64,000 bases of DNA from Yamagishiella unicocca (taxonomy: Eukaryota > Chlorophyta > Chlorophyceae > Chlamydomonadales > Volvocaceae): positions 1-64,000 of the forward strand of contig BDSL01000156.1 of assembly GCA_003116995.1 (NCBI GenBank), in the 5' to 3' direction. A program made the position numbers and the translations under genes. A model generated the notes under the pieces. The model searched no databases. It was not told the DNA's origin and worked only from the letters and a program-made list of their open reading frames with translations. How positions within the stretch are numbered: position 1 is the stretch's first letter; every line of letters begins with the position of its first letter. Below are positions 1-9,060 of this stretch, in pieces.

Positions 1-2163
1 CTCGCTGGCCTTCGGATCGTGCCCGCTGCGGTGGCGCTGGGCATCCCCTTCACCAATCCGCCTGCCGCCCCCGTCCTCGATTGGGCGTCACGGATGTCGG
101 AGGCCCGCCGCCGTCTCCAAAAGATCTCCCGCATGGCCCTGTCGATGTTCGGCCGTGCCACTGCGGCTGCAGCTTATGCTCTCATATGGCGACGTACACA
201 TGGAGCACTGGGGCTGCCGCCGGCGGAGGTCCTTGCTGGCATCATGGCCTTGTCGCAAAGCTGGTGGATCGGGAGCTAGGCCCTGATGACGCCCAGCGCC
301 GTTTCACTGGTGTTCCCCTCCGCCTGCTCTCGGTCATCCCACCATCGGCGGCTTCGGTGTACTGCCCTTCGGCTGCATGTCCTCAGCCGGCATGCCAAGT
401 GGAGCCTGACGGTCGCCCGCTCCGCGCTGCAGCCCCCGGCTGCCCGCGCGCCGTGGATCCGGATTGCGGTCTCCTTCCTCTCTACCTCCACCTGCCTTCC
501 GCCCGCTGGCCGTCACCACAGCTCGCCCGGATGGCCCGTGGCTCGGCGGCCCCCTTAAGCTTGCCCCGGACATCCACCGGCTTGCCACGAGCCTCGGTCA
601 CCTCCCCCCCCTGTCTGACGTCCGCGGACCCCCCCCTGGAGCCGGGCGTCTGGTGCTTCAACGCGCCGCTGTGGGGCAACCCGCTCCTGCCCAACGCGGG
701 GGGCGCCGGGCCGGCGGCCGGGGTTGGAGGCTATCCATGGCCCCTCACCATGTGCCGCCGCCTGCCTGACCGTCGGCGACGCCGTCCGGGTGCAGGACGC
801 TATGACCGCGTTTGAGGTGGAGCGCGCCCATGCCCTGGCGACGACGCCGGGCATGGCCATCTTCACCGGCTGGCTGAGCGCTGGACGACGCTCGTACGGC
901 ACGAGCTGGCGCCCTCCGAGCTGGCCATGGGTGCGCTCCAAGGATCGCATCGCGGCGCGGGCTGCGGTGGCCGCTCTCCTTTCTGACATCTCGCCCGCGT
1001 GGCTCGCTGCTGCTCGCCTGGCGCCCGATGGCCCCGCCCCGCCGTCGCCTGACGAGGTGGATGCTCTCCTCCTTGCTCGTCTGGGGTGGCGGCTGGGTGT
1101 GGACGCCGTGCTGCCCCTCACCTCCTTCACCGTCAAGCTGGGCACCCTGCTCCAGGCGGCGGAACTGGAGCGCCCCAGGCAGCCTGTCATGCGGCGTATG
1201 TGCGGGAGGCGCTCGGGCTGTCCCCTGCTGTGGCTGCCACGCCCGAGGCGGCCCTTGTGGCGTTACGCGCGGTATGGCGGCGGTTGTGGAAGCGTCTTAA
1301 GTGGGAGCCGCGGTGGAAGGAGGTCCTCTGGCGGCTGGCGGTTGACGGGGTGCCCATGCCGGGCTCCTCTCACCTCCCGCTGGTCCACCCGAACCGTGTG
1401 CTTGCGGCTGTTACCCCGCTGCAGCGGGTGTGGCCGAGTCGCCGCGCTTGCATCACTTTTGGTCTTGCCCCCTCGTCCGCCCGCTCTGGGATGAACTGGA
1501 AGTCTGCTGTGGGTGCGGGGTCACGCGTGAGCATGTGTGGTTGTGTGTGTCGCCGGATCCGACCACTGTGCTGCAGTGTGTGTGGGATGTGGTGGCGTTG
1601 GCGGCGCTCAACGCGATGGAGTGGGCGCGCCGGTACATACACTCTCATCGGCTCTCCGGCACCACCCTCCCTGCTGCTATGCGTTCTGGCCTCCTTGCTA
1701 AGTTCTGGGCCTTGCTGCGGGACTTTGCGGGCTTGGGTTTTGCCCCGCAAGGACTGGGGTGACGTGGGGGTGGACCACCCATTTTTGTTCGTAACCGGGG
1801 GTCGGCTCATGTGCGCCGTGCCGCCCTAGCTAGCTTGCCTTGGCTGCTGTTTGTTCTTTCGTTCTTTCTTTCCTGGTGCCACCTTTGCTGGTTCGAGATA
1901 CGAGTGGTGCGGGTGATGGGCAGGTGAGCCAATGGGGGCTTTTGTGGTGGTTTTGACGCGTAAGGGTGGCCTGCATGGGGCCGTGTCCTGCCGTCGCTTG
2001 TGCTGACTTTGCATGATGCTGTTTGCCTGCTGTTGCCCGTACCCGACCTTGGTTCCGTGTCTCTTCCGCAGTGCTTTCCCGCCGGGATAAGGGCGGGTGC
2101 CGCCTGTCGTGCGGCCACTGTAACGCGGTCTCTCTCTCTCTCCCTGTCTCTCTCTCTCTCCCT
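1..2163 (+). mobile_element. Non-LTR (LINE-type) retrotransposon, 3' part, copy 1
   Basis: Translation of the plus strand gives remnants of a LINE reverse-transcriptase ORF. Positions 19-279 read as the thumb/connection region (LGIPF, then a W-x-R-x-R-RL helix, LSMFGRA). Another frame near 285-400 carries a GGFGV-like stretch. Positions 724-1190 and 1190-1385 continue the C-terminal region, and 1430-1760 encode the zinc-knuckle end of the ORF (SPRLHHFWSCPLVRPLW). A stop-free frame cannot be followed across the element, so this copy is a decayed pseudogene. The element ends in a roughly 500-base non-coding 3' tail and a TC microsatellite (2127-2163). The 5' end lies outside the window. Identification rests on the characteristic order of the thumb motif and the zf-RVT-type CxC...HxxxxC knuckle. 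I cannot assign the clade (L1, RTE or other) without a search. Confidence 0.82.
2127..2163 (+). repeat. TC microsatellite at LINE copy junction
   Basis: A run of CT/TC dinucleotides with a CCCTG interruption forms the tail of copy 1 and the exact left border of copy 2. A matching tract closes copy 2 at 3065-3083. A simple-repeat 3' tail replaces poly(A) in several LINE families. Confidence 0.9.
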
Positions 2164-2766
2164 GCTGTGGCTGCCACGCCCGAGGCGGCCCTTGTGGCGT
2201 TACGCGCGGTATGGCGGCGGTTGTGGAAGCGTCTTAAGTGGGAGCCGCGGTGGAAGGAGGTCCTCTGGCGGCTGGCGGTTGACGGGGTGCCCATGCCGGG
2301 CTCCTCCCACCTCCCGCTGGTCCCACCCGAACCGTGTGCTTGCGGCTGTTACCCCGCTGCAGCGGGTGTGGCCGAGTCGCCGCGCTTGCATCACTTTTGG
2401 TCTTGCCCCCTCGTCCGCCCGCTCTGGGATGAACTGGAAGTCTGCTGTGGATGCGGGGTCACGCGTGAGCATGTGTGGTTGTGTGTGTCGCCGGATCCGA
2501 CCACTGTGCTGCAGTGTGTGTGGGATGTGGTGGCGTTGGCGGCGCTCAACGCGATGGAGTGGGCGCGCCGGTACATACACTCTCATCGGCTCCCCGGCCC
2601 CACCCTCCCTGCTGCTATGCGTTCTGGCCTCCTTGCTAAGTTCTGGGCCTTGCTGCGGGACTTTGCGGGCTTGGGTTTGCCCCGCAAGGACTGGGGTGAC
2701 GTGGGGGTGGACCACCCATTTTTGTTCGTAACCGGGGGTCGGCTCATGTGCGCCGTGCCGCCCTAG
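2160..2766 (+). pseudogene. C-terminal fragment of LINE reverse transcriptase, intact frame
   Basis: About 200 codons are open from the junction at 2160 to the stop at 2764-2766. The fragment holds a Trp-rich helix (LVALRAVWRRLWKRLKW), a Cys-His knuckle made of CACGC followed by HHFWSCP, then a tail rich in Trp and Leu. That arrangement is the zf-RVT module that closes many plant and algal LINE ORF2 proteins. No start codon belongs to it: it is the 5'-truncated end of a longer ORF and is not expected to be expressed alone. In copy 1 the same stretch has lost one base near 1384 (CCACCC instead of CCCACCC) and gained one near 1740 (TTTT instead of TTT). Confidence 0.75.
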
Positions 2767-3090
2767 CTAGCCTGCCTTGGCTGCTGTTTGTTCTTTCGTT
2801 CTTTCTTTCCTGGTGCCACCTTTGCTGGTTCGAGATACGAGTGGTGCGGGTGATGGGCAGGTGAGCCAATGGGGGCTTTTGTGGTGGTTTTGACGCGTAA
2901 GGGTGGCCTGCATGGGGCCGTGTCCTGCCGTCGCTTGTGCTGACTTTGCATGATGCTGTTTGCCTGCTGTTGCCCGTACCCGACCTTGGTTCCGTGTCTC
3001 TTCCGCAGTGCTTTCCCGCCGGGATAAGGGCGGGTGCCGCCTGTCGTGCGGCCACTGTAACGCGGTCTCTCTCTCTCTCTCTCGCTTTCC
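2164..3090 (+). mobile_element. Non-LTR (LINE-type) retrotransposon, 5'-truncated copy 2
   Basis: This is a second copy of the 3' end of the same element. It starts abruptly inside the ORF directly after the TC tract of copy 1 and runs with a constant offset of 937 bases (1231 aligns with 2168, 2121 with 3058). It covers the last part of the ORF, the same roughly 300-base 3' non-coding segment, and its own TC tail (3065-3083). Unlike copy 1, its reading frame is unbroken from about 2160 to the stop at 2764-2766. The two copies are almost identical, so the second insertion or duplication is recent. The abrupt 5' end and simple-repeat tail are typical of target-primed reverse transcription. Confidence 0.85.
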
Positions 3091-4173
3091 TGTTTTTTTC
3101 TCTTGGCAGCCTGCCAGGGCCTGCACCTGCCTGCCTGCACGCCGTGTGTGCCACCTGCGCCGCGTCATGTACACAGCTTGGTTTTCCTCCCACGCCGAAT
3201 CTTAGCCTACGCCTACGGCGGCAGCCAAATATGCGCGTGTTCAGAGACTCACAGGCCACGAAACAGTGAGCAGCCTAACGGAGAGAGATCAAAAGCGTGT
3301 AGGATCCTTAGGCGGCTTACCTAGCACACACTCAGTTTAAAGGCGTTGAATGAACGTTGGCGAGAGCAACCAATCCTCGCAAGGTCACTCACGTTGCGCA
3401 TCGCAGGTGAGGTCGCGAGACCATATCTATTTCGGACGCTACGTTTCCACTTGTGTAAGAGCAAGAGGAACCTTTAGCCAATAACTTCAGAAAGGCATCA
3501 ATAATGCGGCCCTGCACCTACCGGTATCACATTCACAACGCAGAATGCGAGAGTTAAACGGGAGCCAGGAGAATGCAGCCTCGTAATCTGCACATTTTTC
3601 CACTGCTACATGCCGAGGATTGAAAACGCAGCCATACTCACGGCGAAGAAATAAGTAGTTAATGTCGATCCAGTACGGCACAGACGAAACTTGCATCCCG
3701 GTACGCAGATATATCCTGGTATCCATGAACGCGTTACAGTACAGGGTTTACATATAGGCACTCGGTTGCAATGGCCGACCTCCTGCGCGGTTGGCCTGAC
3801 CGCGCGGCTAGCTCGCTGACGGCCAAGCGAGCCACAGCGCACGTAAACCCGCTGCCAGCGCGCAAACCGAGCAAGCGGGCCAAGTACGGCAGCACGGGCA
3901 AAGCCAATTCGGAGCGGCGACATGCACGCTCCCCAGTGCCACCTGTCGTGCGTCCGCGACCCAAACGCGCCGCCCAGGTGAGGCAGCTAGCGCCGACAGA
4001 TCGGGAGTCGGAATGTGGGGATAGTGGAGCGGGGAGGCACGTTACAGGCGGCGGTGCTGAGCTAGGGTAAGCGTCGCCGCTGCGGAGGACATCGAAACTG
4101 GTAGCGCAAATCTGGTGTGGGCTTTTGCTGGCACCCTACATTTCCCCGGGTGTGCTGCTTTGCGCCGCGCCGC
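3091..4173. other. Intergenic stretch between LINE and helical-repeat gene
   Basis: Base composition drops to a balanced level from about 3200 to 4050. No ORF with a recognisable domain or a consistent splice structure was found, nor any tRNA or obvious repeat. GC rises again from 3750 toward the next gene, so its promoter and 5' leader are probably in the right half. Confidence 0.6.
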
Positions 4174-7100
4174 ATGCCCTGCCACCTCAACCACCGGCAC
4201 CGAAGCCCAGAGCCCTCCGGTGATAAATTTTATTGTACGGCGCCGCAGTACTTCCGTGAACTCATCGGAGCGGCGGACCAGCGGGAGGAGCAGGCGCGAC
4301 ACGAGCAGTCGGATCCGGAGCAGGATCCGGAGCAGGCTCTGGATCTGGATCTCGATCGCGTCTCCTCGTCCTCGTCCACCTCCACCTCCGGGCCCTCCGG
4401 GCCCTCCGCCTCCCCTGCCGGCTTCCGCCGCCGCCGCAAGCTGTTCTTGGACAGCCCCGACGGCCCCCACCCCAGCACCACCGCGCGCATCGTCGCCCGC
4501 CTGGCAGCCTGCAGGCACTGGCGGCGGCCGCTGGCGCACCGGCTGCTGCCTCGCTACCTGCCGCTGTTCGACCAGCACGCGGCTGCGTATTTCTTCAAGT
4601 GCGGTCGCGCGGCGTGGGGCGGGAGAGGGGAAGGAAAGGGAGGGCAGCGTAGAAGCGGCTGCGACAGGCAGGGTGGCGCAGGCAGACTGTGAGGGCAGCG
4701 CCGGTGGGTTATGCCAGCGGGACCAAGCCCGGAGTGGCCGACAGTGCACCAGGAAGCGATGTGCAGGCCAGGATACTGAGTTGATCTGGGAGGGAGGTTT
4801 GGGGTTGGGGTTGCTCCCACGCGGGGGGTCACCATGCGCGCGGTTCCCGCCGAGGACGCCGGCTAGCGCGGCGACCCGCGCCAGCGCTTCCTCCCTCCCC
4901 CAAGCCCTGACCTCCGCACGCCCTGCCTCCAAACCCCCGATTGAATCCGCCTCCAGACACGTGCCCAGCCTGCAGCCTGGGATCCGGACGGCACCAGCGG
5001 CGGCCTCGCACAGCCCTGCGGCCTCCACGCAGCAGCAACAGCGGCCCTCCGGTGGGGTTGGGGTTGGGGGCGCTGGCCCCTCCGGATCCGCCCCCGGCGC
5101 TGGCTCCTCCCCGGACAGCGACTTGGCAGGGTTCCGCCAGATGGTGGTGGCGGTGTGCTGCTCGCTGCTGCCCAAGATGAGCTCCTTCGGACCTCGCGCG
5201 CTGGCCAGTATGGCGGCGGGGCTGGGGCGCATGGGCATCAGGTGGGCAACGGGTCTGTGGTGAAGGGAGGGGGGGGGCGGAGCGACCTAGGGCTGCGGCA
5301 GGGGCTGCGGAGGTAAAAGGGTTGCAGCAGGGGCTGCGGGAATAAGGCCCCTGGCGCCCCGACCTGTTGGGCCCTGCAGCTCGAGCCGACGGAGGGCCCT
5401 GCAGCTGCACCCGGGTTGGGCAGCAGCACCCGGTCGTGTCCCCCGCCCTCCTTCCTGGTCAGATACCCAACCGATGGCTCTGCCCATTGTAACCGTCCCT
5501 ACTGGTGCTGCTAGAGCCCATTGTAACCGTTCCTACTGGTGCTGCTACTGCTACTGCTAGCACCCCCACATTCCCTGCCCACTGCTAAATCCCAAGCCCA
5601 CCCTCACCTGCAGCCACGCACCCACGCTGGCAGCCTGGGAAGCCCACAGCGTAGGCCAGCTGGGGCTTATGCGGCCCGACCAGCTGGTGGCCTCCCTGGA
5701 GGGCCTCGCAGCGCTCAAGGCCCCGGCTGCAGCTGGCGCTGGGGCTGTAGCTGGAGGAGGAGCTGCAGTCGAGTCGCGACCCCCCGGGGCCGCCTGGCGG
5801 GAGGCGGCCCTGGCGGCTGCTGGCGGCGCGCTGCCTGCCATGACAGTGGGAGAGGTCGGGCGGCTGCTGCGGGTGAGGCTGCTGCGGGGGCGGGGGGGCA
5901 AGCTAGGGGAGTGTAGGCGCAGCGGAGAAAAGGGGTGGGTTGGGTTGGGTTGTGGTTTTTGGGGGGTAGTACGGCACGTGTGCCTGGAAGCAGAAGGCAC
6001 CGCAGGCAACCACCAGGACGGGACACCCTGGCCTCCGCCCCCTCCTCCCCTCCTCTCGGCTTGCCTTTCACACATGCCCCAACGGCCCCAACACCTCCAG
6101 AACCCCCGACACCTCCCTCCCTGGTGCGGTGCCCTGAAACCTTGAAACCCTGCACCCCACCCCAGGCCATTTCCGCCCTGCAGCTGGCTGCCCCCCGGGA
6201 GCTGCTGGACGCCGCCTGCGTGCACGTGCGCCGCAGTGTGGAGGCGGAGGCGGCGCAGCTGGCAGCAGGCGGCGGAGGAGACCCCAGCAGCGGCGACACC
6301 TGGGAGCGGACGCTGCTTGTCATCGCCCTGGCGGCGGCGGAGGCGGCGGAGGCGGCGGAGGCGGCGGAGATGAGCCCAGCGAGCGCCGCCGCCGCAGCCG
6401 CGGCTGTTTCCAAGTCCACGTCATCCAGCGCCACGAAGCGCAGCACCCAGGTGGCGCAGCCGCTGCCGCGACGGCGGCTGCCGCCGCCGCCGCCGCCACC
6501 GCCGCCGCCGCGAGGTCGCGACATCTCGCGGCTGGTGGCGGCTCTGGGGGCGTTGCGGCACCTGCCGTCCGCGGAGTGGCTGTCTTGGGTGCTGGGCAGC
6601 ACCCAGGCGGTCATGCGAGCGCAGGCGGAGGGCCGCCGGCCGCAGCTGCAGCCGCACCCGGGGCGAGGGCAGCGCGCCTCGGCCCGACGGTGGGTGGCGT
6701 CTGGGGCCACCTCGGATGTTGCGGAGGAGGAGGCGGGAGGGGCAGGGGGAGGGGGAGGGGGAGGGGGAGGGGGAGGGGGAGGGGGAGGGGGAGGGGGAGG
6801 GGGAGGGGGAGGGGGAGATCAGTTGGCCTTGGTGCCGTTCTTCCGGGCCGAGGACCTAGCGGAGCTAGCGGGGGGGGTGGCGGACCTTATTCCGTTGCTG
6901 CTGGCGGCGCCGATGCCGGCGGCGGGTGGCGGCGACGGGGGGGCGCGCGACGGCGGCGAGTCGCCTGCAGTTCCCCATGACTGGTTGGACCTGCTGCTGG
7001 AGGCGGCGTTGGAGGACATGCGCAGGCGGCTGGACCCGGCGGCAGCAGCCGCGGCGGCGGCGACGGCAGCAACAGCCTCGCCCACTGCCTTCCTGGTCCA

Positions 7101-8453
7101 GGGCGATGTGAGCAGGGTGGAGGCAGCCCTCGTGGTGGCCGCCGCCAGGACCGTCGCCATCGGCACAGGAGCCGCCACGGGCGTCGTACCCGCCGCCAGC
7201 AGCCTCCTGGAGGCTCTGCTGAAGCTGCTGCCGTACTACGCCCCGCCGCGCCACTGGTGCACCGCCGCCGCCGAGCTGGGCCTGGAGCTGGTGCCGTACA
7301 TGCCGCCGGCGGCGCTGCTGCTCTGGGTGCGCTCTCTCGGCTCCTGGGGCGCTCCGAAACCTCTGCCGCCGGCCTGGCAGGCCGCCGCCGCCGTCAGCAC
7401 TCGATCCAACCTGCAGTCGTACACGTGGATCCAGATGTGCGACCTGCCGGCGGCCTTGGCGGCGGGGGGGGTGCGGCTGCCGGCCACCTGGGGCGCCAAC
7501 TACCTACGTCAACTGGTGGCCATGCTGCCGCTTGCGGGGGTTGCGTCGGAGGGGCAGCCGACAGAGCCGGAGGCGAGGAGGTCCAAGGGAGCTTCGGGAA
7601 GGTCCCTTCGGGCAGGCTGGCCCGCACTCCGGGCGGCTCAGCCGACCCAAGTCCCGAAGGTCCGGGTGCGGGGTGGAGCTCGCAGCGCCCGCCGTGGCGG
7701 CGGCGGCGGTGGAGGCGGCGGTGGAGGCGGCGGCAGATGGGCCGGAGGGCGGGCAGCGCTGTACGGCAGTCGTTCGGACGGAGGTCCCTCAGCAGAGGCG
7801 GCGCTGCGGAACGCAGGGGCGGCTCTGGGGCTCCTGCCGTACGTCGTACCAGACCTCCGCTACGCGGTCCAGTGTGAGGGGCCGGCGTTGCAGGTGCGCC
7901 GTACGTGACGTGACGTGGCGTGACGTGGCGTCCCGTGACGCGGCCGTACGTGACGTGACGTGATGAACCCCAATACCCCATGTGATAAGATAAACCCCAC
8001 GTGGTCCGATAAGCACCGCTGGAGGGGAGCACCGCTGGAGGGGAGCACCGCTGCTGCCTCCGCCGCCCTCGCACCGCCCTCCCACCGCCCTCCCACCGCC
8101 CACCCGGTACCCCGGCCCCTGTCCCCCAGGCCCTGGCTCAAGCCTTCAGCTTCCACCTGGCGCCGCCGCCACCGGCCCTAGACCGGCCCGCAGAGGGGTC
8201 CGCTGCTGGGGACCCAGGACACTCAGCAGCCCCCGGCAGCCCCCCGGCTCAGCCAGCAGCAGCAGGCCCGCCTGGGGAAGCTATTGAAGCCGTAGCTGCG
8301 AGCGATGAGGAAGGGGCGGCGGCGGAGGTGGCGGCGGACGCGGCCCCCTGGGCGCTGGCGGGGGAGGCTGGGGAGGCGGTGGCAGTGTTCTTCGCGGCTG
8401 CGGGCTGGTCGGCAAGGGGGGCTGTGGGGCCACGGGACCGCGGGGGCAGCTAG
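4174..8453 (+). CDS. Ala/Leu-rich helical-repeat protein, possible organelle RNA factor
   Basis: Five exons: 4174-4598, about 4957-5241, 5614-5872, 6166-7893 and 8130-8453, giving about 1006 residues with all junction phases matching. The first in-frame ATG is 4174; the second exon's acceptor could instead be 4969. The protein is built of amphipathic helices such as RIVARLAACRHWRRPLAHRL, MVVAVCCSLLPKM, RALASMAAGLGRMGIR and DISRLVAALGALRHLP. These are separated by low-complexity linkers: poly-Pro near 6480-6510 and an all-Gly tract at 6736-6816. This resembles the OPR or FAST-kinase-like proteins that chlorophyte algae use as chloroplast or mitochondrial RNA-processing factors. I do not see a canonical 38-residue OPR motif or a RAP domain, so the family is an inference. 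Armadillo-like scaffolds are an alternative. A clear transit peptide is not visible. Confidence 0.5.
6736..6816 (+). repeat. GGGGGA hexanucleotide repeat coding for poly-Gly
   Basis: About 13 near-perfect GGGGGA units lie inside exon 4 of the 4174-8453 gene. Every frame-1 codon is GGA or GGG, so the tract adds about 27 glycines between two helical blocks without breaking the frame. The G-rich strand is the coding strand and could form G-quadruplexes. Confidence 0.9.
7894..8129 (+). repeat. Intron 4 of helical-repeat gene, with TGACG and CACCG repeat ladders
   Basis: The intron begins at GTGCGCC and carries about eight TGACG(T/C) units between 7900 and 7963. It then has two and a half copies of a 13-base GGGAGCACCGCTG unit (8020-8052) and three CACCGCCCTCC units (8070-8100). 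It joins phase 0 codons on both sides. Confidence 0.75.
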
Positions 8454-9060
8454 GGGGGCAGCTACTGCTGCTGCTACTGCTGCTGTTGCTGCTGCTGTTG
8501 CGTGTACACGACGTTACGACTGTGCAGGTTGAGCGGGGCCACAACGTGGCTCGTGGTGCACTGGCAGCGCACGATAGAGTTACATCTTACTCGAAGAGCA
8601 CCTCAGTGCCAGGAAAACCGTTGTAATCGCGTCCGACTGTCGGCACCCTAAAGCCAGCTGTCCTAAATCCGCAGCGGCGTGACCTCTCAGCCCCGCTCCA
8701 CTCCGTTTGCCTCCTCCCGCGCTGTGGGGAAAATGAATTTCCAGCCGTGGCCTGCGTGGCGGCCAAAGATGTCCCTTGCATCAGGCGCCATCAGGTGATC
8801 AGCACGACACACGGCAGAGAGCCCGGCGTCGCCAGCTTTAGGTTCCATTGGTATTGGATAATAAGTTTCAGAGTATCAGAGCTGTCAGTCCGTTCGAGGG
8901 GCTCGTGGAGGTTGGGCGCGGAGGGCAGGCCACCGATCCCGTTGCCTACCGCAACCGACCCGTCGCGATTTGCAACCATTTATGCCGCCTATCCGAAATT
9001 GCCTTAATAGAACAAAATATTTCATATTAAATTGCAGAAGCCGATAGCCATTTCAGACTC
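8454..9060. other. Intergenic region and 3' UTR / promoter
   Basis: It holds the 3' UTR of the upstream gene, with an imperfect CTG/TTG tract at 8461-8502, and then a less GC-rich stretch (8800-9050) that should contain the promoter of the quinone reductase gene. No further coding sequence was seen. Confidence 0.6.
8622..8626 (+). terminator. TGTAA polyadenylation signal, helical-repeat gene
   Basis: TGTAA is the usual poly(A) signal of chlorophyte algae. This one lies 169 bases after the stop at 8451-8453, past a CTG-rich stretch (8461-8502). Position and sequence fit; no other TGTAA is closer. Confidence 0.6.

Noticed and set aside
1807..3259. Minus-strand ORFs across the LINE tails
   Set aside because: They appear in both copies because the sequence is duplicated; the plus-strand reading gives a coherent LINE end.
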